The notes under the pieces were generated by a model, which had not been told where the DNA came from, did not search any database, and was given only the letters and a program-made list of their open reading frames with translations. A program made the position numbers and the translations under genes. From Callaeas wilsoni (lineage: Eukaryota > Chordata > Aves > Passeriformes > Callaeidae), in the NCBI GenBank assembly GCA_013398955.1, contig VWPU01009731.1, positions 1 through 64,000 on the forward strand: a DNA stretch of 64,000 nucleotides, in the 5' to 3' direction. Each line of letters opens with the position of its first letter. Position 1 is the first letter of the stretch. This document shows positions 26,001 through 40,305 of the stretch, piece by piece.

Positions 26001-29000
26001 GTCTTGGTTTGCTGTGGAAAGTGTTTCGTGGCAAAGGAAAACACTGCTGAGGAAACCCGGGAATATTTGTGAGCTGGAATTGTAATTCGGGAATTCCACA
26101 GCTGTGAGGAGCGATTTGGGGAGCCGCCTTTTTCAGCTTCTCTCACCGATACCCGGAAGCGTTGAAAAGAATAAAAGAGATGAAGGTTTAGTTTTGCAGT
26201 TCCAGGTGTTATCAGTGCCCGTTACCTCCTGTGCACTCTGAGCCCCGGGCGTGCCGACCACAGGTGTTAAATCTCCCAGGGATGTGTCCTTTGGGCTCAT
26301 TTCTTTGGCAAAAGGTTCTGAAATTTTACAAGTTTTGGTGAAGAGCAAGCAGTGGGTAAATTACACGAAGGGAATGTTCTCTTCTTGCCCTTTAACACCT
26401 GGAAGGCTGAGGTGGGCTATAAAAAAACCAGAGAGGGAATCCTTATTTTTTAAGAAAATATTGATTTTTATTTAACGAAAGGAACACTGCCTTATTTAAC
26501 TGCCCATAATTATTTATTCTCTTCCTCAGCCTGAGGTTCTCGAGCAAATCCAGAATCTAAAGGAGCTGTGGATGGACAATAATTCCTTGCAAGTGCTACC
26601 TGGGGTATGGACATTTATTTTATGGAATTATTGGGTGATTTGGTGACCCGTTTGCCTGGCAGGGAACACCTGCACGTGCATTTTCTGGGGTGGGTGCAGA
26701 GAGTCATTAATTAATTAATTAATTTATTATTATAAAAGTCGTGGGATGGTCCAACACAGAAAAGCTCTACCTGCCTGGTGGGAGGTGGGAATTGGGAATA
26801 TCCCTTGGATCTGTGTCCAGATGGAGAAATAACTCAGCTGCAGGCCCAGGAATGCCAATTTCTGTCTGATTTAATGAACCTGGAGCACACTAATTAATTT
26901 GGGGGGGTTTATTTTGTTCCTTTGAGGCCGAGCCCGCCCCGGCCCTGCCGCGGGGACAGCAACGATCCGAAGGGTGCCGAGATGGCTCCGGATCACCTGC
27001 ATTTGTGTGTTTGTCTCTAATTAACACTCCAATTAACAGCTCTATCTGCTCAAGTAACTCTGTCTCACGTGCTATTAAGTCTATAGGGAAGTTAAAACAG
27101 CTCGTGTACCTGGATGTGTCCAAAAACAGGATAGAGACGGTGGACCTGGACATCTCGGGATGTGAGGGGCTGGAGGATCTCCTCCTCTCATCCAACATGT
27201 TGCAGCAGCTGCCAGATTCCATAGGTGAGGAAAGCTCAGGGAGTCCTCTCCATTTCATATCTATTTTTTTCAATTTTTTTTTTAAATTATTATTTTTTGG
27301 GATAATGGGGTCGTGGAGCAAGAAGCGCCATTGAATCCCAAAGCAGGCAGAAAACGGTGTCTGGACACTCCCTTTTTGCAAAGCCAGGAGCAGAATTCCC
27401 TGGTTGGAAGGAATTGATCCACCTGGTTTGCTGTTTTAAGGAACAGAAGCCAAGAAGGACAGAATTGGTTTGGTTTAAATGTAAAAATCAATCTGAGAGC
27501 AATGATGGGATTGCTGCTCATTCACTTGAAAAAGGAAATAAAAAGGAAATAATTCAAACTATTACTTTCTTTTTCTTTTTTCTTTTTTTTTTTTTTTTCT
27601 TTTTTTTTTTTTTTTACTGTTTTACCTGCATGGAATTCCTGGATTATTTAGGACGTGTGGAGGTTCTGGGAGCTGAGTGGCTGCAGGCACACCCCTCTGA
27701 CCATCGGGATATTTCCTTCCAATTCTGATCCCTTGTATTTGCTTTTCCCTTTCCCTTTGAACATGGAACTGTAAAACCCCTCAGTTTTAAACCGGTTTAC
27801 TGAGATTCCAACATGGATTGCTAATTACTGATGCTAATTATTGACACTATTACTAGGTGTCTTCTCCTCCTATCTTGTTCTATGTCTCCTCATCAATCCC
27901 AGGATTTTTGTCCCATGGTTTTCTGCCCAGGTTGATTTTCAGAGGGCCTTTAGCAGGAATAAATCCATTTGGAATGATACTTCCTAAAATCCAGAGCAGA
28001 GCTGTTCAGGGTTACAGATCATTGCTTATGGGATCCCAGGAAATATCCATGGGAGCTGTTTATGCATTTTTTCTTCCTGCAGGATTGCTGAAGAGGCTGA
28101 CAACTCTGAAAGTGGATGACAACCAGCTCACCATCCTGCCCAATGCCATTGGAAAGTGAGTCCAAGCTGCATCGTTTTTAATTAAAACACGTTTTCCCTT
28201 CTGCTCAAAGAGTGCGGGCTTTCAAATATAAAATAAGACAAATATACTGAATTATGAAATAATTTCCAGCCCCCAGGTTGTGACATTTCAATTTGGAGCA
28301 CCACTTTTAGTCCTGGGGATTTTTCAGTGCGAGGGGGAAGAAGGTAAAATGTATTGAATTTTCTAAGAGGAAAACCAAAGATTTCGGTGTGAATCAATTT
28401 GGATGAGCAGAGCAGCAAAAGTAGAAGAAGTATTTGGGGGAAATCCATCTGTTCCCATGGCAACAGCCAGGGCTTGGAGCTGGGAAGGCTCTGGCTGCGG
28501 CCTCACAGGGGTGGAGAGCTCCGAAAATACGGCAGAAGCCTCTGTGGGAAAGCCAGAAGGATTCCAGGAGCTGGGAGCACGGGAGGCACTCCGGACGCTC
28601 TGCAGCTCTCTGGGGTCGGGTCTCGCTCGGCTCTGCCCCGTTCTGCTGAGGGTCTGCAGCTCGGTGGCATCCAAAATCCTCAAAAATGATCCCATTCCGC
28701 GCCCTGCCAGGGCAGGGACACCTCCCTCTATCCCAGGCCGCTCCAAGCCCTGGCCCTGGCCTGTTTCAATGAGAATTTAGCTGTAGTTGTTCCATTTGGG
28801 AAAAATAATCCATATTTGTGACCTATTCCAGCTGTAGCCGCTGAAAAGCCAAAGTGGGTCATCCTTGGAGAGTTTTAGTTTTATGGGATATTCATGGAGA
28901 GCATTGAAAGCTGGCGATGGGAATCACTGAAGGACAAATCTTTGCTCCCCAAACCTCTGTGGAGCAGTAAATTCTCATCCAAGTGAAAGCTCAGAAGGCT

Positions 29001-32000
29001 CCAAGATCTCCTGGAGGCTGCAAAAAAAGATGGATTTAATATCCAACTTCAGCAATTTTGAGATCCAGGTTCTCCAGCCTTTTAAAACTTTTCCGTTTAT
29101 TGGATTGCTCCAGCTGAAGGGGACGCTCCTTTTTAGGGAAGCCCCTTTTTTAGCCCAACATCCACTCAGTGTTTGTCATGGAGCCTTAATTACACTTCCA
29201 AAGGCCCAGCCACAGCTCCGAGGTGGAACTGCAGAGCAGGTGGGATCGCCCGGAATCTCCACGCTGTGGTGGAGCCACTGGCTGTGCTTTTCCAGTGAAA
29301 AATTCCCTCTCCTCTAATGAGGGCAGAGTCTCCCACATCAAAATGAACTTGGCTCTCTGACTCATCCCTTTGGATGGGTTCCTGCTGGGTCTCTTCCTCC
29401 GAAATTCCGGTGCTGGAACCCCCCCAGAGCCTGTGACTGTCACACGGGCATTGGCACTGTGGAGGAGGGAACATTCCCTCTGGGATTTCTCCACGAGAGC
29501 ACTTCGGTGCTGACTCCATGCTCTGGTGGGGAGTTCGCCCTCATTTTGGGGTTTCTGTTCACAGGACGAGGCCGTGGTGGCTCTCAGAGCGCACGAAAGG
29601 CCCAGCTTAACCAAACATTCCACACACCGTCAGCGATTCCCGTTAATCCACTGACGGAGCCAAAGGCTGGAGGTGTTCCCCGTGGGACCTGGGTGGGTGG
29701 GGAGGCGCCGGGGGAATTGGGGACCCACAGTTTGGGGCACGGGTCCGGTCTGTGCCAGGTGCTGCAAACGCCGGAGCAGACCGGCATTCCCGGGTTTTAG
29801 CAGGATCCGGAGTGCTGGAACCAGAGGGAGTGGCTCTGAACTGGAAGAGCTGAGATCAGTGACTGGGAGGAAGAGGGCAGGGAGGGCCTGGCACAGGTGA
29901 AGCTGTGGCTGCCCCGTCCCTGGAAGTTGTGCAAGGCTTGGAGCGAGCTGGGATGGTGGAAGGTGGATGAGCTTTAGGGTCCCTCCCAACCCAAACCAGT
30001 TTGGGATTCTGGGATTCCCTGGTCTGCAGAATTCCTTTTGCCTGATGTTGGACAAACAGTGCCTGGAGGTGACCGCTGGGATTTGGGCTGCTTTGGCCAT
30101 TCCCTGGGTGCTGTGGCTGTTGGGAACGGCAGCTGTGGCTGTAGGAAATGGATCTCGGATGGCTTGGAATTACTCCTCCTGCTCCAGGAACCTCTCTAGT
30201 CACCTCTCTAAGAAAATTCCTCATTTTCCTTGGACCATGAACTGCGCCGTTCCAGCGGGTGCCCAACTGACCAGCAGCTGATTTGTGTCTGCCTTGCCTT
30301 AAACCTGTCAGGAATGATGGGGATTTATCCCGACAGCACGGCCAGGTTAATGATATTTTACCTAAATTAGCACTGTCAGAATTACGGCCGTTCCTGTCAG
30401 CTTCCCTTCATGCCCGATCCATGATCCGTGAGGGACGGAAAATCCAGTTCTGAAGTGCAGCTCTTTCACCTCAGCGGTTACAGAGGGAACACACAGCTCC
30501 ACAGGGGCTTTGCTGTTTTTATTGTGCCATCTCCCGATGGCAGCAGGCAGGAAAACGGCTGGGAAGGGCCGCGCCAGGCATCACCTTCCCAATAAAATTC
30601 TGCTCTGATAAAGCCATCCTTCGCTGCCGGGGCAACGTCCGTGGGTGCAGCTCAGAGCGCCGGATCTCCTGAGGGATTGGGACGGTGGCAGTTCCCCATC
30701 AGCCTGTGTCTGTCCGGGGTGTGTTACCAGCAGGGAAAGGGGGAACGCGCTCATCCTGCAGTTCATCCTGCAGTTTAACAGCATTCCCATCGGGCTTCCT
30801 CACTTCCCGTGAAGCAGGGAAACAACTGAGCCTTTGCCTGCCCTGAAATCCTCCTGTGTGCGGTTGGAAATGGATTGTGCTGGATGCAGAGCCCGTTTTA
30901 AAGGGAGGCTGCAGCCAGAAGCTGGCAGAGCCTGTGGATGTGTTCCAAGGAACTCCTTCCCTGATCCCTTTGGCTTCCCAGCCTGCTGGAGTGCAGCAAT
31001 TAGAGGGAAGTTCTGAGGATTCCCTGGGAGGAACAGCAGTCCCTGGTTTCATGGGTTTTTAATTAAGAAACTGGAATAAAGGTAAATTAGATACAGAGTG
31101 AGGGTCCAATCCTGCAGTTGAGACTCCTGTGAGCCCCACGGAGCAAGGTCTGTGGGAGGTGTTGTCAGAGCTAAACTTCTTATCAGATCCACCGAAATAT
31201 TTGGGAAAAAAACAGAGAATCCTCTGATAAGTCCCTAAGACAGTGGACAGGGAGATGGGAAATTTTAGGAAGAAATAACTGCCTGTTATTCAACCTTACT
31301 CAGATTGAAGTACTTGAGAGTAAGAGGCGGAGTGTGAGGAGCAAAGGGGACAGAGGAGCTGGGTGGTGGCACTTGTGGTGGTCACACAACTTTCACTTGA
31401 AGAATTTTAATTTGCAGTCTCGTTTCAGAAGAAGGCCAGGAAGTATTTCTTCAGAATATTTTAATATATGTCTATGATCAATATATTTAATATGTATATT
31501 TGTGTATCTCACTCTATAATGAGTATTACATTCATTTATTCCCATTGGGAAGTGTTCTTTGGATTACCAAAGGTCACATTCTCAATTCCATAGGAGTTGC
31601 CCTGATCTCTGTCTGAAGCACTTGGAATCCTTCCTCATGTTCTTAAATATCCTCAATATCTCAGAAAATCCGAATGATAACGTGGGCAGACCAACAGGCC
31701 CTAAAGTGGGTTCCAAAAGTCCTATTATAGACTTCTGCCAGGGAAATCATAGAAATCATGGGATGATTTGGGTTGGGAGCTGATGCTTTGCAGAGGTTGC
31801 CCTGGAGCAGAGGCTGGGCAGAGTTAAGGATAAAGGGCAGGGATTTATGGAAAGGCCTTCCCAGGGCGCACCTTGGGCAGAGCAGGAGTCTCGCAGAGAC
31901 TGCACCCAGGATGGACACAGCCACACGTTTTTGGGACAGATACAAGTTCTGTCCATTTGCAATCAGAGGTTAATTGTCCACTGCCAGCTTCAGGCAGTGC

Positions 32001-35000
32001 AGCCCCATTCTCTCAGTTTGCTCCCCCCATCTCACTTTTGTTTCCATTTCTCGGGGCCTGACACAGTGAGGTGTCCTTGATTCTCAGGCCTGGAGAGGAC
32101 ATGTTGTGTCTGACCAAAACGGGAAAAGCAGCTGCTCACACTCTGTGTGGAGCTCAGAGTTACACACTAAAGAACTGCAGGATTACAGATATATAAAAAT
32201 ATAAAAGCTGAAATCCTGAGGCATCAGCGGGACCCCAAAGCCCACCCAGAGCCCCCCTGCCATGGCAGGGACAGCTCCCACTGTCCCAGGCTGCTCCCAG
32301 CCCCAGTGTCCAGCCTGGCCTTGGGCACTGCCGGGGATCCGGGGGCAGCCCCCGCAGATCTGCCCTGGATGTTCCCTCTCAGGGCCGCTGCCCGCAGCTG
32401 GTGGGGCTTTGGAACTTGCAGAGCTTTGGGGTTGCTCATTTGATGATCCCTGCACAGCCACTAACGAGAGCTTTCCAATTCCAGCCTGTCTTTGCTGGAG
32501 GAATTCGACTGCAGCTGCAACGAGTTGGAGTCTCTGCCCTCCACCATTGGGTACCTGCACAACCTCCGCACCCTGGCAGTGGACGAGAACTTCCTCCCGG
32601 AGCTGCCCAGAGAAGTGAGAGCCCATTCCATGGATAATTCCGGGCTGACATGTCCTGTGGGAGCCAGGAGTTCACCCCTGCCCCGCCAGACAGATTATCT
32701 GTTCAGGCAATTGCTTGTGGGATTGTCGTGATGTGCAAGAGCAAATATTCCTGAGGTACTCGGCGGTAAAACTGAGCAGTAAAGCCATGGAAAGCTGGGA
32801 ATATCCCTGTGAGGAGCAGGGTGAGGAACCCCAGGCACTCCCTGAGGTTCCTACCAACAGGAAAATGCCATTTTCTGATTGAATTCTGGATTTTCTGCCT
32901 TTTGTGGCTTTCAGTAAAACCCAATTTAGCCACCTCATGACATGGAAAGTGATAATAAACATTCCCAAATCTGGGATTCCATCATTTTGGCTTTTTCATT
33001 CCCACAGATTGGGAGCTGTAAGAACGTGACAGTGATGTCCCTGCGCTCCAACAAACTGGAATTTCTTCCCGATGAGATTGGCCAGATGCAGAAGCTGAGG
33101 GTGTTAAATCTGAGTGATAACAGGTACAGTTCACAGCATTTATTTTCTTAGACAATTTAAGAATTTATTTTTTTAAATTTAAACTTTTCCTTTGAGGTCT
33201 TTGTGAAGATACATTTCTCCAAAATACATTTTAAAATAAAAAATTATCTTTGGAACCCTAGTTTTAAAATAATATCATTATTATTCAGTTTATTTAAACT
33301 ATAAGGAAAGAACCTTGATTGTTTTTTTTCTTAATCTTTATGGTTTGGTCTCAGTTCCTTTGACATCCAAAGGAAAACTTCAGAAAAACTGAATAAGGCA
33401 AAAATCTGGATCTTGGTGTGGTTTAATTGCTTAAAACCCATTTAAAACCCATTTCTATAAATTATCTGCTGCTGCTTCCGTGCAAAAAATGAGATATTTG
33501 GCTTTCACATTGTCTGTAGGTTTGTAATATTTAATTGTTAAAAAGCTGATACCCAGGGAAGCAGGAAACAGGAATTTGTTATCCTGCATCCACTGAAATC
33601 CAAGGATCATTTTTCATTTCCTTCAGCAGAATTTTTTTTGACAAACCCCAAATTCGTTTGTTCTTATGCACAGGACTGTGCTTAAATGAGAAACGAAATG
33701 CTTAAAACGAGCTTTTATTGATCCCCGTGCTGCCACAGGCACATGGAAAGACCGAATTCCCATGAGATTTATCCCTGTGGATGTGCCAGGACTGTGGTAA
33801 TTTCCAGCATGGCCACAGGTCTGCTGGGCAGTGCGGGATGTGGGGAGTGAATTCCATTTTCTCTCCAGGAATTACCATCCACGCTGGATAAAAATTAGGG
33901 AAGGATTTTCCAGCCCTGTTTCATTGCTGAGATTCAGGCTGAACATAAATTATAAATTATACAAAGCCATGGAGAACCCCTTGGAATGCTGTTTAAAATT
34001 CCTTAATTCAGGGTTCCATTCCGTGCTGCCTTGCAGTTGTGTGGCACAAAATCCATCCTGTGTGTCCCAAATCCAGCGGATTTCCAGGTGGATGTTCCCA
34101 AGGCTGGTCCCTTCTCTGCCCTGTGGGGGCACAAAGGAGGAGACGCGGGAGAGGTGGGGCAAGAGGGCAGCGCTGCTCCAGGATTTCTTGGGAGTTCAGG
34201 GATGCAGGGAGCCTTCCCTGGCACGTTAAACCACCCTGAGCGGGGTCACTGCCCCCTTCTGCAGCCTGGAATTGTGCCGGGAGTTTGAGCTGAGGAAGCA
34301 GGAAACTGTTGGGGAGCATTTGGGAGTTTTTTGCCGTTTTTTCTCCAGTGATTTTCCAGCCAGGTCTGCTGCTGGCTCCAGGGCCATCACTGGTGTGCAG
34401 GGACTGACCGGGATGCTGAGGTGGGATGGGGGGCGGCTCAGGGGTAGGGGCAGGCAGGGCTTCCCAGCCTTCCTGGATTCCGGCAGAATTCCAGCTCCCT
34501 GCCCCTCCTCCCTTCTCCCCAGCTGTGAGAGGATTGGGATTTCCACTGGGGTGGAAGGGGATTATGGGACCAGCATCCCAGTGCTGTGGGGTGGGACGTG
34601 CTGTTCCATGGGGTGTTCCATGAGGTGGGATGTGGTGCTCCTTGGAGTGGGATATGGTCTTCCATGGAGTGTTCCTTGGAGTGGGATATGCTGTTCTATG
34701 GGGTGTTCCATGGGGTGGGATATGCTGTTCCATGGGGTGTTCCATGGGGTGGGACATGGTGTTCCTTGGCATGGGATATGCTCTTCCATGGAATGTTCCT
34801 TGGAGTNCGGGGTGTTCCATGGGATGGGATGTGGTGTTCCATGGGGTGGGAGATGCTGTTCCATGGGGTGTTCCATGAGGTGTTCCATGAGACGGGATGT
34901 GGTGTTCCTTGAGATGGGATATTCTGTTCCATGGGGTGTTCCATGGCGTGTTCCATGGCGTGTTCCGTGGCGTGTTCCATGGAGTGGGATATGCTGTTCT

Positions 35001-38000
35001 GTGGGGTGTTCCATGGGATGGGATATGGTGTTCCATGGGGTGGGAGATGCTGTTCCATGGGGTGTTCCATGGGGTGTTCCATGGANCGAGAGATGCTGTT
35101 CCATGGGGTGTGCCATGGGGTGTGCCATGGGATGGGATGTGGTGTCCCGTGGGGTGGGAGGTGCTGTTCCATGGGGTGTTCCATGGGATGGGGTGTGGTG
35201 TTCGGTGGGGGGGGATGTGCTGTTCCATGGAGTGTTCCATGGGGTGTTCCATGGGATGGGGTGTGGTGTTCGGTGGGGGGGGATGTGCTGTTCCATGGAG
35301 TGTTCCATGGGGTGTTCCTTGGGGTGGGATGTGGCAGCTGTGCCCTTCCCACTCCCCCTCCGTGGTGTCTGGTGGCCCAGATCCCAGACCTTCAACCCTT
35401 AAACCTGGCTGAATTGTTTTAAACCTGCTGGAATTGTCTCCTCTGCTTTTCTGGAGCGGTTTGGGAAGTGGATCTTTCCGAATCTTTCCTCCTCCATTGC
35501 TCTCGGCTCCGGCTGAGTTCGAGCGTTGCCTTGCTGAGATGTTGGGATAATTCTTTTGCCATGGAACTTCCCACCTTAATGAAACTAAAAAGTTCCCACA
35601 TGCTGCACCAAAGAATTTGGGTTAAGTTCGGATACCTTCTTAATGTTGGATTTTTAGTGCTTTTTTTACTTTTCCGTGCTCCCATCTTCACCTTCATCAC
35701 CTTCATCCGGCAATCCCCATTGTTCCTTTGGATGAGCCCACACGTTCATGCTAAAGAGAGCTGGGGCTCCACTTCCTGCTGGGAACATTCCCATGTTCCC
35801 ACAGCGGTTTTGCCCCGCTGCTCTTCCCTGGATCTGGCAGAGGAGGGAGATGCCAGGAGCTCTGTCCCTGGGTGCCCCTCCAAGCCCTTGGGAGAAGGGA
35901 CACAGGCCCAGGGCAGAGCAGCCGGGCGGTTCCGGAGCCCGGGATCGGTGCTTTGGCTCCTGGGATGTGCCTCATCCCTCAGCCTATCCCGGGCCCTGCT
36001 GAGCCTGCATTCACCCCAAACTCTGCGGGGGCAAAGCTCCAGCTTTGCACCGATCCGTTACTCCCAGGGCTGTGTAACAAACAGGGATGGATTGCGTCAA
36101 TTATCTCCTGGATCTTTTGGAATTCACCTGGTCAGTCCTTTCTGACTCTCCCCTCCTGCCACCACAGAGGATTCCATGTCCCTCCTGCCTCCAGGCAGGT
36201 GTCCAGTTCCTCAAGCATCCCTGCACATCATTTTCCTTGCTGTGGGAACAAGCTCTGTCCCTGTGACTGTCACTGATCCATCCGATCCATCCACCCCCAT
36301 GGATGTGGAATTTTACAAGGGGAACACACTCTTCCATTGAGAATCCATCCGCTGCAGGCTCCTCCCAGTGAGTGACACCTCAGGGCCGTCTCCTTCTGCT
36401 TTGCCACGTGCCAAATTTCANTTTACAAGGGGAACACACTCTTCCATTGAGAATCCATCCGATCCATCCATCCCCCTGGATGTGGAATTTTACAAGGGGC
36501 ACACACTCTTCCATTGAGAATCCATCCGCTGCAGGCTCCTCCCAGTGAGTGACACCTCAGGGCCGTCTCCTTCTGCTTTGCCACGTGCCAAATTTCAGTC
36601 CTGGTGACTGTAAATGGGGCCTCCATTGTCCTCTGGTGTCCCTGCCTGTATCCCAGTGACTCCAGTGGTAACTGGGCTGCTCAGGTGTCCGTGGTGCCCT
36701 TGTGCCACCAAAACCGTCCCTTCTGGACACGTTCCTGGTGGCACTGGGCCGGGGACGCCGGTCCCTTGGAGCCTCCCTTTCCAGCTGGGATGTGCAGCCT
36801 GCTCTTGGAACGCCAGGGAAACACGGATGGACAGAGGGGCAGAGGAGCGCTCCCTGCCCTGCCTTCCCCGCAGCTCCTCTGGGGCTGAGAGTCGGGAGCG
36901 GTCTGGGAGCTCTGGGCCAAAATCCCAACCGGATGTGTTCCAGAAAGGAGGCAAACCCGGCACAGAGCTCCTTGCCACCGGGGCTGACAGGAATCCCAAA
37001 TTCCGTTTTGCTCAGGGAGGGGGCAGAGTTCGAGCCCATCTCTGCTGAATTTTGGAACTGGGGCTAATGGGAATCCCAGATTCCATTTTGCTCAGGGAAA
37101 ATCAGTGTTTGAGTCCTTCTCTGGCGCATTTTGGATCTCTGGTCTCGCACACTACAGACCTTCACTCTGTCCCTTGTCTTCTCCTCATCCCTGGATGCTG
37201 GGACTTGCTGATCTTACCTGGCCAGAAGCCCTTTGAATTTCAGGACTTCCATCAAACATCCATGTTAGAATTCCACTTAACCCAGGGCAATGCCTGCAGC
37301 TTTCCTTCCCCGTGCCACGCCCTCTAAACTGTATCCAAACTTCTCATCTCCACACCTGGGAGTCCCCTCTCCTTTTGGAGTCCCACATCCAAAGCTTTCC
37401 AACCCAGCCGGCTCTGGGAAATGCAGGATTCTCTTGGCTCTGTGAAATGCAGGATTCTCTTGGCCCTGCCCAGCAGAGCCAGCAGGGGTTGGATCCTGGA
37501 TCCCGGATCATGAACGAGGTGGGGTTTCCCTGGAGCTGCCCAGCTCCGGTCAGTCCGGGAGCTTTGTCTCCCATGGGATCCATCCTGCCCCCGTTGGTTC
37601 TGGAGCTGCCAGAGGTGGCTGTGGTGAGGTGTTTGTGCAGGTGCAGCCCCGTGGAAGCTCTGGGAGCTCCAGCTCATCCCGAATTTCTCCCAGTGGTGGC
37701 TGCTCGGCCTCAGGCGCTCGTGGGAGTCTGGAAATCCCAAATTCCTTACCAGTAACCGGTGTCCCTGTCCATGGGTAGCCACAAACACCTTGTCTCCCAT
37801 CTGCTTCTCCTCTCTCCTCAGAGTCCTTCCAGGTCTGAGCCCTGTGATTGAGAGGTAGAATTGTTAGAAAAGTTCATTTGGGCTACACTTCCCACAGAGC
37901 CTCGGTTACTGGTAAGTGACCTTTCTTTTAGTTCCAGATTGTTCTTAAAGGGCTGAGAGAACTCCCACTTTCTGTTCTTGAAGGGCTGAGAGAACCTCCA

Positions 38001-40271
38001 CTTTCTGTTCTTAAAGGGCTGAGAGAAACCCCCTGTTCTGTTCTTAAAGGGCTGAGAGAATCCCCACTTTCTGTTCTTAAAGGGCTGAGAGAACCCGACT
38101 TTCTGCTCTTGAAGGAATGAGAGAAACCCCCTTCCTGTTCTTAAAGGGCTGAGAGAAACCCCCCTGTTCTGTTCTTAAAGAGTTGACAGAAAGCCTCTCT
38201 TTCTGTTCTCAAAGGGCTGAAACTCTCCTTTTCTGTTCTTAAAGAGGTGAGTGAAATCCCCCTTTTCTGTTCTTAAAGGGCTGAGAGAAACCCCCTTTTC
38301 TGTTCTTAAAGGGCTGAGAGAAACCCCCTTTTCTGTTCTTAAAGGGCTGAGAGAAACTCCCACTTTCTGTTCTTAAAGGGCTGACAGAAACTCCCCCTTT
38401 ACTGTTCTTAAAGAGCTGAGAGAAACCCCCTCTTTCTGTTCTCAAAGAGCTGAAACTCCCCTTTTCTGTTCTTAAAGAGGTGAGTCAATTCCCCCTTTTC
38501 TGTTCTTAAAGGGCTGACAGAAACCCCCTGTTCTATTCCTAAAGAGGTGAGTGAATTCCCCCTTCCCGTTCCTAAAACCCTGAGTGAATTCTCCGTTCCT
38601 GTTCTTAAGGGGCTGAGAGAACCTCCCCTTTCTGTTTGTGCTTCTGGGGTCACAACCCGTCAGGAATCCCACAGTCAGGAAAGCTCCTCAGACCTCACCA
38701 TCCATCCGCAAAACTTCTGTTCCCTGTGCCCCTTCCTTCTCCCGGCCAGGAATCAGGATTTCAGGATTTCACCCCACCCCACTGCCCCTTCCCAAGGAGG
38801 GAATTGCTCCTGGCTCGGATCCCGGCCGTGGTGCTGCTTCCCGCGGATCCCGATCTTTTAAAGCCCCACAAACCCCGTTTTTATGGATTTTCCCTTGGAG
38901 AACTGGCACAAAGGACAACTCTCAGGGCTTTATCTGGTGACTCTGCTTGGGGTCATCAACTTCTACCTGCTTGGGTTATTATTTGAAAATTCTCTCTGAG
39001 TGTCACCGAAGTGTGATGTGTGGATCGATGGATCCAGGAATATTCCCCAGGTGTTTGGGAAGCTCTTTGTGCTCAAATTAATAACCAGGGGAAACCCTTC
39101 CCATGCTCTGAGCCTGCAGCTTAGGGCACAACAGCCCCAAAATTTAGTACCTGTAAAAACCCCAGTGGGTTATTTTACAGAAATATGAGAATGAGGATTA
39201 TTACCAGGGAAAAAGAAGTTGAAATTCCGTGTGTCAGGAGGCTCCCAATGAAAGCAAAGACCACTAAGACCCCTCAAATTCCCACATTTGGTATTACTCA
39301 TATATAAACAGTATCAGTGACATCTTCCTGGCTTTTCTGTAGTTCCATGGATAATACTCTCATTCTGGAAGTGTTTAGCCCTTAAGAACATCACAAGTGG
39401 TGTGAAAGATGGAATCTGGGATTAGCAATGGCAGGAATTACTCTAAACCACTCATTCCAGACACCGGCACGTCGCTCCTCCTTGGCTGTGAATTCCTCGG
39501 TTCAGGAATGTCGCCCCAAAATTGGGATGAGTTTGGGTTTATTCACCTGAGGAGCTTCAGGGGAAATGTCTCCTTTTTTTTTTTTTTATTTCTCACAAGA
39601 AAACATTTTCCATGTGAAAATTCAACACTGTAAAAACAACACAGGCAGTTCTGCTTTTCCAGGCTATTCCTGTGGATCGTGGTTTTCCTGAAAAATCAAC
39701 CAGGCCTTACATTAAAGGAAATATTTGTATTGTTAAGCTTTAAAGTTTGGCATTTACCCATGTGGGGTGCAGGCTCTGGGGATGTGCTGCTCCCAGTCCC
39801 ATTCCCAGTCCTGTTTCCAGTTCCCTGGGCAAGTTGTTGATCCAGGAAAATCCCAGCCCTGGGAAGAACAAGGCATTTTGGGACAACGCAGGTTGCCTTA
39901 GAGTTGTAACTTAATTTAGTTTGGCCTTTTCCTTAATTAACTCTCTCTGCACCAATTAAAGTTTCATCCAGAACTGTGAATACATCTTCCCTCAGATTCA
40001 TAAAAACAATCCCACTGGAAATTCCCAAACCACCCAGTGAGAAATTCCAGCATTCCAGCACTGAAGCTGCTCAACTGCTCAGCCAGGAATGGCCATCTCT
40101 GCCTGGACACTCCATGGTCTCTTCAATTAATGGAAGAGGTGCAGCTTAATCACCTTTTTTAATTAGTGATGAGCAGTTTTGCCTTCAGAGGAGTGGGAAT
40201 GGTGGGACTGGGTTTTGGAATCAGCACTGATTGATCCCAGATAGGATCTGAGCTGCAGTTTGTGGAAAGCC

Positions 40272-40305
<34 letters not shown>

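Larger units (their letters stand above)
21421..26529 (+). other. Intron 6 (5,109 nt), repeat-rich
   Basis: It contains a 23-nt minisatellite (21777-22040), a CR1 end (22045-22192), a 60-bp minisatellite (23281-23583), a probable CR1 piece (23822-23990), the ATTCCT array (24008-25072) and four 12-nt units (25886-25933). 22193-23280 and 25075-26529 look unique, with no coding or RNA signal recognised. Confidence 0.85.
28156..32484 (+). other. Intron 9 (4,329 nt)
   Basis: It contains reverse CR1 pieces (28683-28770, 32210-32410) and a forward CR1 end (29897-30020). A short CR1-like end also appears near 31745-31780 (ATCATAGAAATCATGGGATG). The rest is unique; I see no gene in it. Confidence 0.8.

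Noticed and set aside
34008..35422. Open frames to 414 residues rich in His/Thr/Pro (-) or Trp/Cys/Gly (+)
   Set aside because: They are products of the CCATGG VNTR. They cross N bases and have no conserved domain.
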